The notes: a model not told the origin generated them from the letters alone. A stretch of 64,000 nt of DNA from Ancylostoma caninum (GCA_037903475.1 JBAJFG010000604.1:1173001-1237000); one strand, 5' to 3'; shown: positions 45,291 through 57,103, counted from the stretch's first letter. A program made the numbers and translations.

Positions 45291-46590
45291 TTTGAATAGC
45301 CGAATAATTTCAAATATTAAAGGAAATTATGTGCCTGCCAAGTTCTTTTTTCCTAGCCTCCAGAGTTAGCGTAATAATATCAAGTATATCGCAACGGACG
45401 AATGATCAGTATGGTTTTCAACCTTTTCAGGTCTCGCTTTCGTGAGTACTCAGAGTGGACACTGAGTAAAAATACGTATAACTTTTCCAAAATCTATCAA
45501 TCAGCTATTCGGTCCTTGCCCTCCGTTCATTCCACTGTTGAAACTGAACAGTTAAATACCGAAAAACACCGAACATTTCGTACAGTTTTGAATATTCAAA
45601 TGCTTGAAAGACCGAGAATTGGAATAAAAGCTAGCTATTGTAAGCCGTGTCAAAATCGGAAACGACCAAAAACGTTTGCTACCATGACGTGCACTCTAGC
45701 ACTAGACGGCTTTGCATCTTCACCTGGGTCGTCGTTGACTTCCACGTCGTGTTGAGGTCTCTTTTTTTTTAGCGTACAGGCATCGGTTTAGTCATTTTGC
45801 ACACTCATGCTTGTCTTTCCCGTGAAACTGAAATGAAATTTCATAACGGGTGCGTGAACATGTTTTAGGAACACTGGAGAGAGCTGAGTACAAATTTACG
45901 AAGGAAAAACAAAGCGAAAAAGAATGCTACGACGAAGTTGAACTGAACGGCAACATTCTCACCTCTGAATTTTCTGCCCGAGGTGGAGCTTCGGTTCGCC
46001 ATCGCGGGCATGTGTGAGTCCAGTGCGAATTCACTGCGGATCCACCGCGGAGATATGCGGATCCACCGCGGGCAGCATGCAAATGAAATTCATATTCTTT
46101 CCACCTTATAGAACCCACGATCTCAGTTGTAAAATAGTCGGTTTCTTTACTTTTCCTTTTGGTTCGTTGTGATTCCACAACTATAAGATGACTAGCAAAC
46201 GAGAGATAGATGGTAAAAGTTTATTTTGGAAAGCAAAGGAAATTGGTAATAAGGAGATAAAAAAGAGACAACCTGGCTTGGCTGCTCAAGAAATTGGAAC
46301 TGATTGAGTAGATATCATTACATTTATATAGGGTTGATCCAGAGTGGGCGTGGCTATTCTTCAAAATCCAGGTGCAAATCCGCTGGCCACGCCTATATCT
46401 TGGGGATATGGCTCTGGGCGCGTCGCCGAAAAAGTGGGGCAGCTTTCGGACGCGATCGCGTCAGAAATCAAAGATTATCAGTGCACACCAAAGATCATTA
46501 AAAGAGTATATATTTATACAACAAATATATGTACAACAAAATGATGTTGGCAAAACCATAACATATGAATGAACCATAGCTTCATCACTT
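45291..46590. other. No supported gene; short CCACCGCGG repeat
   Basis: A plus frame at 45402-45755 has no recognised domain. Near 46010-46080, ATCCACCGCGG is repeated directly with GCGGGCA. Similar words recur at 50075-50190 (ACTGCGGGCATGTGCGAATT), suggesting a small dispersed repeat. Confidence 0.4.
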
Positions 46591-46598
46591 TATTATGC

Positions 46599-47862
46599 AG
46601 GATTGCTGAAAATTACCCTTGCACCCCCAATTCTGCGAGACTTCCAGATTTTTTCGAGTTCTTTCGTCATTTTCCTATTACTTCCTTATCTTCGGTTTAA
46701 AAGTAATAGTTATCTCCCGATGGTTGACTCCAACGAGCAGTGCCAATATTCAACTACATCGGGCTGAAGTTTTGTAGCGTACATCAAGAAAGTGTTGTTC
46801 CTGCACCGAATAACTGTTCAAGATACATTAAAAAGCTTAAAAAAGCTCGGAAACAGTGATGAGAAAAAGGGCAGATATCTTGCTACTACTGCACCTGCTG
46901 CCAAGGAAGTGAAGGTTGTCCGGAGCAGGAGTGACAGAAATCCGTAGGTTCCTTGCCCAAAATGGCGACAGAGGTCAGGATCGACCGCAGACCTTTGAGA
47001 AAAATAGTGTGAGAGATGCTGAATATCTAACCTCATCACTTCCAAAAAATCCACACCTTACCGGGTACTTTGAGAAAGAGCAGGAAGAATTTGTGCAGGC
47101 AGATGCTGGAGCGACTTCATCATTCTCGCTAACACACGATCGTCTTTGCTGACGAGAAACTTTTCACTATAGCAAACGCCGAGTGTGATAGGGATTTGGC
47201 CAAATTTGTTGAATTTATTGCCTGGGCCTACTCCAAGACGGAGCTGTTGTTAAAACAGATCAGTCCTTATCTTTTGCGCCTTAGGGCAATATAATGTCCA
47301 GTGTCGAAGTTTCTCTAGCTTTTGTAGGTTCCGATGCGAAAATTTGCGTTTATATGGGCTTGGAGACAATTCTATATAACATTTCTAAATTGTCGAGATC
47401 TGTATCCTTTTAAAATAGAAGACACGGTCTGCAACAGGGCTCCGCTCCTGCAGAAGAGGCAAAAAATGTTAAAGATTGGAGTAGTGAGGGCTTGTCTGAG
47501 ATCGTGAGGCATGGAAAATGGCTCTTGTATAGCCCGAATTTGAATCCAGTGGGTTCTTCTCCCGCAGTTACTTTGGAAACGAAAACCTCCTCTATTCGTA
47601 CAAACATTTGTATTCCCTGAAAGAAGCCCTGAAAGTGGCCTGGGACGAAATCAGATGGAGAGTACATGCGAGAATCATGTGTAGCATCTATGAAGACAAT
47701 GAGGGCCAGCGTCTCTGCCAATGACGTCTATTTTGGAGTCTGATGAGTTTTTAAGATATTTTGAGTTATCGATAAAATGTTATGGAAATTTGAGCTCTCT
47801 GCAGTTGGAGACCTAGTTAAAGCATCAAAATTTTAGTGCACGGGTAATTTTCGGCCGCCCTG
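46599..47862 (+). mobile_element. Tc1-like transposon relic with degraded transposase
   Basis: The right end GTGCACGGGTAATTTTCGGC...CCCTG (followed by TA) is the inverse of the left start CAGGATTGCTGAAAATTACC with changes. Length is about 1.26 kb. In between, the plus strand shows transposase pieces in shifting frames: IVFADEKLFTIANAECDRD (first catalytic Asp region) near 47143, a PNLNPV-like piece near 47538, and LKEALKVAWDEIRWRVHARI near 47620. Several frameshifts make it inactive. It lies in an intron of the minus-strand gene, 13 bases past a splice donor. Confidence 0.75.
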
Positions 47863-47875
47863 TATAACTACTTAC

Positions 47876-49008
47876 TGGATCATAAAGGTCATCAATAGTA
47901 AGGAACCGATATGCAACAACTTCGTAAGCACCAACAAGCTCTTCAATAGAAAGGAATGAGATTCGAGTCAGCGCATTCGGAGGCAAGGTGGAATGTAGAT
48001 GGCAAGAAATAGAGATAACAGGGCAAACATGGTGGAATAATGCATCAAAGAGAGTAACCAGCACATAAAGAGCGAGATTGGATGGAAATGACAAGAAATG
48101 CATAAAATGGCGGATATGGGGGCGTGGAGGAAACACAATAAAAAACCAGATGCGAAACATAGAACGCAGAATTCTCTACCTTCAGAAGGTAAAGAAGCAT
48201 TTCATGCATGAAATATAACAATACAGAAGTAAACAAACATAAAGTATGGCAGACATGTGGCGACACCTGATTCTTCAGAGATCCGTAATTGCAAGTGTGT
48301 GCAAGTTTTGTGCTAAAAAAATGTAACTTTCTGGACAGCCTCACAGATAGCAGATCAATGCATTTAGAATGCAGAAACTAAAAGGACTGCTACGCACATT
48401 TTTGCGATTCTATTAATAACTGGTAGTTAATTTTAAGTAAATTGCCCACTTATTCACGAAGATCAACTCAGATAATTACTACAGTAATGACACTTGTACA
48501 GGGTTACACCCATGCGATAACCTTGCTAAATGCAAACGCCCAAAGGGTAATACATTTTCGATCTTTACACCAGAGCTAATACATTGAAAACAAGTCACGT
48601 CTTCTAACATAGAAATACGTTAGGACTGCAGCTGTTACAACTTTTAGAATTACGAAGATTATTCCCAAAAAGGAACGCTTTATCAAGAAGAAACTATAGT
48701 ATCTTACTAAAAAGTGATCTACGAAATAATAAAAAAAAGAGATAACCTACCAGCATCACTGAGATTTGCCTCCTCAGTAACGAAATCGGTTAGCCAGTAC
48801 TTATTCTTCTTTTCGACAGCCGAAGCTCTGCCCTTCTCCTCAAACAACACACTTTTCCTCACATGCTGAAAACAAAAAGGTTTGAAGTATCCGAATGCTT
48901 TTCAGTTGTCGGAAACAGTCGAGTTCTAGAGGTGACATCGATGGAAATTTCAGTCAAGAGGTAAGGTGAGACACGTGAAATCTGTATATATAAAAGTGAA
49001 AGTTTGTT

Positions 49009-49074
<66 letters not shown>

Positions 49075-52000
49075 TGTGTGTGTGTTTGTGTGTTCCGAAT
49101 AGAAACCGCGGAGGATGAACCGATCGAGACCAAATTTTGCAGGTAGACTCTGCACTGGCCGGCGGAGGTCATAGGCTACTTTGCACCTGGAATTATCGAT
49201 TGGTTTATCGATTATATCGATTTTATTGATTTTTCGCTCTTCTTGACCAGGGACTAGCGAGAACATGCGTACTGGGGTACCTCAATGCGCTGAACACGAA
49301 TATGACAACCACTTCGCGCCAATTCATCGATTTATTGATTTTATTGATTTTTCGCTCTTCTTGATCAGGGACTAGCGAGGACATGCCTACTGGGGAACCT
49401 CAATCGCTGAACACGAATATGACAACCATTTTGCGCCAATTTATCGATTTATTGATTTTATTGATTTTTTGCTATTCTTGGTCATGGAGTGGTAAGGACC
49501 TGTCTACTGGGGTACCTCAATACGCTGAATAAGAATGACAACCATTTTGCACGAAATATTGATTTATTGATTTTATCGATTTTTCCCCATTTTTGCTCGG
49601 GGACGGACAAAGACATGTCTTCTTGGGTTTCTCAATACGCTGAATAGGAATATGACAAACATTTTGCATGAAATATCGGGTTTTCGATTTTATTGATTTT
49701 TGGCTCTTCCGCCCAATGGAGCGGTGAAGACATCTCTCCTAGGGTTATGCTGAGTATGAAGATGACAACCACTTTGTACGAATACTTCGATTCAATGTCA
49801 CCGAAATAGCTTTGCTAACTTTTCGCCCACAATTCGATGGGAAACGTCACCTGGGCTTCGCTAACATGCTGATCACCAAAATTATGGAGGTTTTAATTAA
49901 TTTGTCGAAATAGTAATTGGCCTCAGCAGTATGATGTAGCCAAGGTAATAAAACACCCGAGCGAAGCCGAGTATGGCAGCTAGTAGATTGATGATACTGA
50001 GATCATTACTGTGAAGGAAACAAGTGGAAGAAGTTGAATGGTGTCCGGATGTACAAATTCAAATGGCAAAGTCCGCGGATCCACTGTGGGTACGTGCTGG
50101 CATAGCGCGGGAGTGACGTCACTCCCGGTTGTCCACTGCGGGCATGTGCGAATTTATCGCGGGCAACCGCTGGTCCACCGCTGGCAGACTTGTAGCCTGA
50201 TCGTTTCAAGACTCAACTTTGCGGCAACGTTCCTTGGGTGACCCGGCCCGTAAAAAGAGTCCTCTCGGGTCACCTGGTAACGAAATGCGAGCCAAAACAT
50301 GATCGCTCAGATGAGCCGGTCCATTTAGAAATTCCCTTGGGGGACCCCTAGCAAGCCACGCCCACGAATATGGTCTCTCGGGTTACCCGGTAGGATTAAC
50401 ATTCCTCTCATGTCACCTGGAGTTGTCTGAGCGTGTGAGAAGCGTATTATCGCTCGAGACGTGAGGGATCCATCGAGTTAGCCCTTTTCTGTCGCCGAGA
50501 GCCTGGAGGCGACTAAGAGCTCTTGGATGGGTGCACCCAAGTTTCATCGCCAGACTGCTGATTCTAACCTCCGATCCTCTTTGACAGCATTGAAAATGGC
50601 GGAGTCTTCCACTGTGCGGGGAGTCCCGACCGAGGCTTGCCTTTGAAGTCCCTGTCTAGTCTTTTGAAGCTGGCGAATTAGCGCTTGATAATGCTGATGG
50701 AACTGGAGTCCTCTGTCTATGCGCTGTTGGTGTTACCGACGGTTGCCATCACTCCAGCTCCTCGACGCCATCCATAAAAGATGATGGCTGGGAGGTGCTC
50801 TTCTAGAACTGACGTTGTGATTGAAGTTGAGGAAGGAAACCCGGCTATATACGCTTATCACGGAGAATTTTCAAGAGTGATCTACTATCGAAAACCTTAA
50901 GACTTTCTTACCCACCTAATATTTAAATGCTGCTCGCTCACTATTCTATCGCTGTCTGACTTCTATTAACTTTTCAAGTAGACTGGAAGAGCAATCAAAC
51001 AGCCACCTAATAGCAACCCAACAGCAATCGTTCAGCACTAGACAGCATCCCAATCTCGCCTATTCTAGGAATTGGAGCCGAAATTATGTGCGGCTACAGT
51101 TGCTAAAATACCTAGGTCAGGTGATGGCACACGGCACATGACACCCAAAATCCATAAGATCAGAGTGTTTTACTTGTGTTTTATTATGCCATGAAAGGAC
51201 GTTTCCCCGCTATTATTCAATATCTACTCCATGGACCTTGCAAATTTTGTGAAAACTGGTACCCAAATAAGGATATTATAAGGTAGCTGCATATGTGACG
51301 ACATCAAATTTACGCAGCTTATAATGATGCGGAGAAACGAGAAATTAGGTCTGAACTGAAGCAATCAATCCGAAACCTGAGCTCAAATGTGGGGCATTAA
51401 TGTGGATACCTCCAAAAGGCGTGTTATGATATTAGAAGAAGTGAAGAACTAGACTATGGCATTCCACTCAGAAGAGATGAATTAGTACGTGGTCTTGGAG
51501 TTCTTCTCCACCACTCTCTAAAGAATTCTCAGCACTTTGAAGAACTAGTGGAAAAAGCGAGATGTATCATGCAGTCGGTTTTGATGAACACTCACACGTC
51601 TCAAGTACACATTTTGGTAAGGCTATATAATGCTGATTTTTTACCAATACTGGAGTACTGTAGCCACTTATGGAATCCAGTTTTAAAGAATGACATCCGG
51701 AAACTTGAAAAAGTACAGAAGTTATTTACAAGAATTGTGTTCTAGCGCGCTTTTCCGAGCACAGAATGCCCACTGGCTTTGCCAGATTATACAACTAGGT
51801 TGAAAGTCCTAGGGCTCAAAAGAAGAAGGGGCTATACAGAAGAGCACAATCAGATATTCTCATGAGCTTTAAAATTCTTCTTGGTGTAGTTTAAAAACCC
51901 TCGAGACTACAGACTTTTAGACCTGTAAGCGACCAAAGATTAAGTTTCAACATAGTATCTTCAGATCTGGTAAATGGCACTGCAATTTACAACAGAGCTC

Positions 52001-52719
52001 TTTTGCTTGCAGAACTCAGTTTTTGAACAGTCTCCCACCTCTAGTGGTGACTTTGGAAGACTGAAAAATACTGAAGAAAAGAACGAAATGTGAATTCATT
52101 GGACCTTCCAGGCATCGAGGATGTAGGATGAGCTCACTATTCCAATACTTTATTGCTCCTTGGTTTTTGCGCTACACGGAATATTATCTTCTCCCTGATC
52201 CTTTCTCTCGCTATACTGTTTCATCACTGTTGGACTTTTTGTCAGGTGCTGGCAGATGACAGGTTCTCATTTTTGCTGAGTACTACAGAGGTTCCAGTGA
52301 AGAGGAGTTTGCCCACTAGTGCAAGCAAGTGCAGTTCCGTTATTGAACTGAATTTACTTCGTTTTTGCTCAAGAAGGCCCGGAATTAGTGGTAGCTGCCG
52401 TTCGGCATGCCATTTCCACGCGCTGAACCAGTATACCCATTTGTCGAATTAGCGGCACTGCTGCTATGTCTCAGCATGGGAATGAGGGCATCTTGCTGGT
52501 TGATGCGAGCGCCAGCCTCCAAAGCTCTGCGACCTGTTTGAGCACGTACTTGAATACGACAACTACACTTCAATTTTGACACTTGCTTTAGCATAACATG
52601 GTCAGCCCCTCGGAGCACTACATAAATGTCCGAGTGGATTCCACGTAACAATTCTTACCTCGTCCTGAACATCCTCTATCATCTGTTCGTTGTCGTTTTT
52701 TTCATTGGTTTCTGTTCTT
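47876..52719 (-). CDS. Unidentified host gene: three phase-matched exons
   Basis: Minus-strand exons 52719-52659, 48865-48751 and 47940-47876 join in order. The first runs from phase 2 to phase 0 with donor GAG/GTAAGA and encodes an acidic stretch with NDNEQMIEDVQDE. The second, after TGTTTTCAG, encodes SVLFEEKGRASAVEKKNKYW and DFVTEEANLSDA. The third completes a split Glu codon and encodes LVGAYEVVAYRFLTIDDLYD before GTAAGT. The protein is acidic and likely soluble; no membrane helix or signal peptide is visible. The 3.8 kb intron holds a Helitron and a non-LTR fragment, and the next intron a Tc1-like relic. I do not recognise the family. Both ends are missing; the exons at 39.6-40.1 kb could be its 3' end. 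Confidence 0.6.
49006..49093. repeat. GT/TTTG microsatellite inside the Helitron
   Basis: Nearly uninterrupted GT repeats of about 85 bases with a few TTTG interruptions. The His-Thr open frames across it are artefacts. Confidence 0.95.
49221..49800 (+). repeat. Five-unit ~117 bp tandem array inside the Helitron
   Basis: TTTTATTGAT or TTTTATCGAT anchors start at 49221, 49339, 49456, 49571 and 49688, spacings 115-118. Each unit continues with a TTTTTCGCTCTTC-like stretch, a GACATG..TACTGGGGTACCTCAA-like block and AATATGACAACCA. The 62 kb copy has about one unit, so the array expanded within this copy. Confidence 0.88.
49984..51424. other. No recognisable gene
   Basis: Near 50245-50410, CTCTCGGGTCACCTGGTA and variants repeat a few times. 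The rest lies inside the large intron of the minus-strand gene. Confidence 0.4.
51425..52095 (+). pseudogene. Non-LTR retrotransposon reverse transcriptase, 3' fragment
   Basis: The reading includes LGVLLHHSLKNSQHFEELV, VRLYNADFLPILEYCSHLWN and IRKLEKVQKLFTRIVF, the thumb and downstream region shared by CR1/Jockey-type reverse transcriptases. In other frames come TTRLKVLGLKRRRGYTE and FLNSLPPLVVTLED, the usual C-terminal end. A TAG at 51743 and later stops or frameshifts break it. The catalytic FADD part is absent, so this is a 5'-truncated copy, as is usual for target-primed insertion. Confidence 0.85.
52385..52533 (-). CDS. Possible terminal exon of an unidentified host gene
   Basis: After the acceptor CTCAAACAG a minus frame of 49 codons runs to TAA with strongly coding-like codon use. 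It includes ALEAGARINQQDALIPMLRH followed by a Ser/Asn/Gly-rich tail ending NGSYH. It needs a one-base carry-over from the previous exon. The nearby exon 52719-52659 ends at phase 0, so the two do not join directly. Either another exon is missing, it is an alternative end, or it is an exon copy. Confidence 0.38.
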
Positions 52720-53394
52720 CTGACCTATCACATGTCTGTTACTTGTGGTGCACGCTTACGCACGTAATGAATAAATAAATAAACCTTCAGAGCATGAAAG
52801 AGTGGAATTGGTTGCGATCTATCCGGACAAACGTCTATCCAGCATACAGACGAAATTCCAAGCCCACTTTTGGATCACATGTTAAGAAGCGTAGGGGGAA
52901 AACCGTACCTCGGACTTGATCCATTGGATGGATATTTGATAGCGAGCACGTGATCCTTTATTCGAATACTGGGCACCAGAGGAAGAATAAGAAAGAACAA
53001 AAACGATATGTAGAGAGCGACCACAAATCACCGTGCCTTATTTGGGCAATCGCTAGCTTGAAGCCGCAGGCGCAGAAAAGCCTTCGTCAATGGAATCTAG
53101 AGTTATCGTACGAAAGGAATTTTTATGTCTGATTGTGCACTTTCATTGCTACATTTTGGTTCAAGTTGCTCACCGTCTCAGTTTTTATCTGTGCCAGTTT
53201 TACATAGAATCACATGCTGCCTACAGGACATTCAAGATCGGTTCCACTACAAGGCCAAATTGGAAGCTGCGGAGGAGAACGGCAACATACTTGCGCATTC
53301 CCTACAGCTCCTTCTCCTGGAACTTTTTTTGGACAGCAGAAGGCCTACGCCGTAATGCAGTTCAGCCTTCGTCTTTCGCGGACGATCTGCTTAA

Positions 53395-53763
53395 AGGCAG
53401 CACTCGCGATAAAAAACGTCGTCGAGTTCTTTCATGAAATTTTACTCTGGAGGCTACTCTAGCGCCCATAGTAGAGGAAAGACCATCAAAAAAGGCAGCG
53501 TTTGTGAGAAATACTATGCAGCGCCCTGCCAATACATGTCCATTTGTACGAGATCTATCACCTGAGATGGATGCGGCCGCCGAGGGGCGAAAAGGATCAC
53601 CGCTTTCGAAAATGCTGATCGATCCTCCATCAGCTGAGAGACACGGCCGCACACGATCAGAGAGAATGGGGCAGGGTTGAGCATAGCAGGCGCATTTGTA
53701 CATGTGGCGCATCTGAAATAGGCACAAATGCGAAAAAAATTTTTTTTAGCGTGAATGTTGCCT
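53395..53763. mobile_element. TTAA-flanked MITE, copy 5 (369 bp)
   Basis: Begins AGGCAGCACTCGCGATAAAA and ends with a diverged inverse, TTAGCGTGAATGTTGCCT. TTAA is at 53391-53394 and 53764-53767. Its interior matches the MITE into which the BEL/Pao element inserted. Confidence 0.85.
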
Positions 53764-54121
53764 TTAAGGTCCTCGAGTGCTACCACCGTTCTAGGTCATT
53801 CTAGGTCGCATCAATATATGACAAAAGAACAGTGTTGTGGCATTAGAGAAAGTCGAGAATTGGTTAGCACCAAAATAATGAGGCTTTTTACCAGTGATAA
53901 GGGCGGGGAGTTTGTGGCCAAACCAAACCTGAGCAAATGACTGTAAGCCTATGCTGTCACCAGGTGGAGATGAAACCGAGGCAATCTCGGAAACCTGCGG
54001 GTAGGACAAAATTTCCCTCTGTACCCCCTTCATTTTCGCTGAAGCAAGCACTGCCATGAGGCGATGCCTTAACAAAACTGGCTTAGAAAATTCTGTAGCA
54101 ATTGAAGAGCTCCTACTTATA

Positions 54122-54650
54122 TTAGGTTGTCGGAAGTTTAGAGTTTCCCGCCATATAGTTTAGTATCTTGTATGTCATCTTGAGATTGGTTAGAAAATCT
54201 TCATCCTGTGTGTATAAAGGTTGATCAATAGTCTTCTTACATCTAATTTGCCTTCGCATTTCGTTACGGTTATGGCTAAAAAAATTCTCCTTGACCTCAA
54301 GCAAGTTCGACTGCTTCTGCTTCACGAGCTCAGAAGACATAGTAATTCAAGCGATGCAAAGAAGAATATATGTGATATAATGGGCTCTTCGACTCTCTCT
54401 CACGATACGGCAAAAGTTAGGTTCCGCAAGTTCAAAAGCGGCGACTTCGACTTCTGTGACAGACGAAAATCTGGTAGGCCGACCGAAATGGATGACGAGC
54501 GCCTTCTGGAGCTGGTTGAAAAGGATCCGCGGCGTGACACCCGTGGCAGACGAACCCCAGTGCCATCACGACACTGTAGCTGCCCATCTCCATCGCTTCG
54601 AAAAGACATGGAAGTTTCGCGCATGGATACCTCATGATCTGAGTAGGCAT
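54122..54650 (+). mobile_element. 5' fragment of a mariner element
   Basis: The left end TTAGGTTGTCGGAAGTTTAG follows TA. The transposase N-terminus from about 54272 shows QVRLLLLHELRRHSNSSDAK, FRKFKSGDFDF and RKSGRPTEMDDERLLELVEK, the paired helix-turn-helix and GRP linker of mariner transposases. A frameshift near 54545 leads to HHDTVAAHLHRFEKTWKFRA and IPHDLS. The match stops near 54645 where satellite DNA starts, so the catalytic domain and right end are missing. Confidence 0.88.
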
Positions 54651-54654
54651 CCTC

Positions 54655-55175
54655 CAGTAGCTAATTCCTATCCTGGCGTTCTCCATGTTATTGAGCCACA
54701 ACGCACCAATCGTATGTTGACGAACCCGTGCCATGGCGTCTCCCACACCACTAGGCCACTGCGGACCCGCTCTACGTCGGCGGACACGTATTCTGGAGTC
54801 TTCCTCACAGTCGCGCTAAGCCGTACCCCTCCTCTAGGGGCGGACTACGACTCGGGCACAGTAGTGGATCAAAGCGAGCCTATATCCTGGCGTTCTCCAC
54901 CATGGGCCACACCGGACCCTTGCTCCTTATTTGGAACCATATCCCAGCGTTCTCAACGTTATTGAATCATAACGAACCGACCTTATAATGACGGACCTGT
55001 GTGTTGGTGTGCTCCACACTATTGGGTCACAATGGCCCTTCAGCCGCCGGTCAACCCTTATTCTGGTGTTTTTCCTCACAATTAAGTGAAACCGGACTCG
55101 CTCTCCGTCGGCGAGGCTATATTCGAGCGTTTCCACTTTTTTTGGGCCACGGCACACCTGTTTTCTATCAGAGCA
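54655..55175 (+). repeat. 60 bp satellite array, copy B
   Basis: Units with CTGGCGTTCTCCA, ACTATTGGGTCACA-like and GGCGGAC/ACCCGT blocks repeat at about 55-60 bp spacing. It is the same family as 11515-11892 but more diverged. It directly abuts the truncated mariner. Confidence 0.8.
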
Positions 55176-55279
55176 CCCGTGCCCTTTGTAAATCTCGAGA
55201 GTATTGGTAAAAGCTTGGGGTTATTCAGTAATTTTGAATAACTATTTGTAGACTTTGATAAACTATTGCGGTTACACAA

Positions 55280-55830
55280 GGTCATGCCTTGCTACAGTGA
55301 AGCGTTCACTCTGAATGTCACTGCACAGGCTTTTTCGAAACGAACGGATATCGTGACTGCACATCCACCAAACGAGCCGAAGGCGTAGGTCTAGCCACAC
55401 CCACCTTCCGAAACGCCACAAAGTTTTCACAGAACCCGCCCACCTTTACACTTTCGCTGCCTGGAGCATCGTAACATTAGAAGGGTGGTTTCCTGCTGCA
55501 TACATTGTGCAGACTGAAAGCTTGTAAACACTCCCTCATCCCTATGCTGCGAGACCGCCAGCGAAGAGAGCTAGAGGTGACGTAGGTATCGAGTCCCTAA
55601 ACGAACGTGTCTGAGTCCCTAAAAATCGGCCACCTCGCCTCGCAGTCTGCGCCTCAAGATTACCGATGTCTATGAGCGCCGCCCTGTTATGGAACAATAT
55701 TTCTGGGGCTCTAGCCCCCTTACGGCACTTTTTTTTAAGAGGATTTGAAATAGGGAACACCTGGATGGTAAGACTACGTCGCGTCCTGCAATCTTTTTAG
55801 GTAGCCACAGGTTAAGGCGTTATGACGGAG
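55280..55830 (+). repeat. Satellite-linked dispersed repeat tail, copy B
   Basis: Shares GGTCATGCC, CGAAACGAACGGAT, CTGAGTCCCTAAAAATCGGCC and GCGCCTCAAGATT in order with 12823-13150. There is extra DNA near 55380-55520 relative to copy A. Confidence 0.75.
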
Positions 55831-55955
55831 AAGATTTTGAGGTTAAGACCACAATCCTTGCACCCAAGATTCAACTTGCGGAGTGCAAAGCCCTGGAGGC
55901 GTTTTGGACTCATGGCAAGAATCCAAGGATGAACGCAAAGATAACTACTATTTAA

Positions 55956-56462
55956 AGGCAAGGTCCGGGCAAAATTCCATCTCCCGAATTTCTACTGGAT
56001 TCGTAGCCCACGGCGACGCCTTGGACGAAAACTATTGAAAAATCCCTGAAAAGGTCCCACAATAAACGCTCTCCCTCGACTGATTTCGGCACGGCGTTTG
56101 CGGATTTGCGCCGTCCGTGCAATCAAATGACGTTATACGGCGCGCCCTATATGCTGTCAAGTGTGGAGTCGTAGGAAAAAATTCATATTCGAAAGACTGA
56201 TGGTCCGTTTGGTGGGGTGGAGAAGGTTTCGCAAAGTGCTCGTTAGGCTCTCTGAATCTGAGCGTCCATCATTGTTCAGTATGCACGCGCGTAGCCTTTG
56301 TCCGTTGGAGCGCGTTTTCCCACTGCTACCGTAATCCTTAGTCCCATATCTAGCGGTAGAGCTTATACCCAGGTCTCAAACTTGAGATAAGTGCTACACA
56401 TATGGTTTAGACTCCAAAGAGCAAAAAACCTAGATGGATAAAATTTTGACCGGACCTTGCCT
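55956..56462. mobile_element. 507 bp MITE with AGGCAAGG ends
   Basis: AGGCAAGGTCCGGGCAAAAT is mirrored by TTTTGACCGGACCTTGCCT at the other end. TTAA precedes it on the left (55952-55955), but the right flank is GCTG, so the duplication is mutated or absent. The ends differ from the AGGCAGC group and form a separate subfamily. Confidence 0.72.
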
Positions 56463-57103
56463 GCTGTTCTGATCTGCGGGGTTTTACCCTACTACTCTAG
56501 TCGTAGTGGCAGCTATTAAATATAGCGGCAGCGTGCGCAAAGTTCGTGAAATCCTAGCATATGCTTGGGTATTTTAGCAAATGTACCCTCATGTGATTTC
56601 GGCTCCACGTCCTAAAATGGAAGGGATTGGGATGCTGTCCATGTAAATGCCGCTTTTTAATTGCTACTGTACCCCGACGCGAAAAGTGAGTAGCAGTCAG
56701 ACAGCGACCGAATAGCAAGCAAACAGCACTCAGAAAGTACTCCACACCAGCACCTTTTAAGGATTGAACCCGAAAAGACATGCGCCTATAATAAGTGAGA
56801 GTCGAGAGTACGTCTATCAAACCCGAGAGACTGACAAAATCTCGAGCAGAGAACCCTATGAGTCTTGCCTCGAAATAAAAGACCGTTGTATAATAGGAAC
56901 GAAGGTACCCCACGTATATCAATAAAGGATTTATTAAGGTCCATGTATACCATATAACATTTATTACGATATATACAATTCATTTCAACGAAATGAAAGT
57001 AAGAAGGCATGTCAATATGGAGATTATCAGCATTAAAGTGAGTGTCGAACCGTTTTGAAATGCGGTCATTATGACGAGAGGTCAAAATGTGTATCACATT
57101 CGT

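Larger units (their letters stand above)
48981..49983 (+). mobile_element. Non-autonomous Helitron (1,003 bp)
   Basis: It starts TCTGTATATATAAAAGTG and ends GGCAGCTAG (CTRR type), inserted between A and T as Helitrons do. The 5' part has a GT microsatellite, then GAACCGATCGAGACCAAATT, the usual non-autonomous Helitron head, and the 3' part has CACCCGAGCGAAGCCGAG. There is no Rep/helicase, so it depends on another element. An inverted shorter copy lies at 62162-62693. Confidence 0.85.

Noticed and set aside
48859..49266. Minus-strand frames with long His-Thr runs
   Set aside because: They are translations of the GT microsatellite in the Helitron head.
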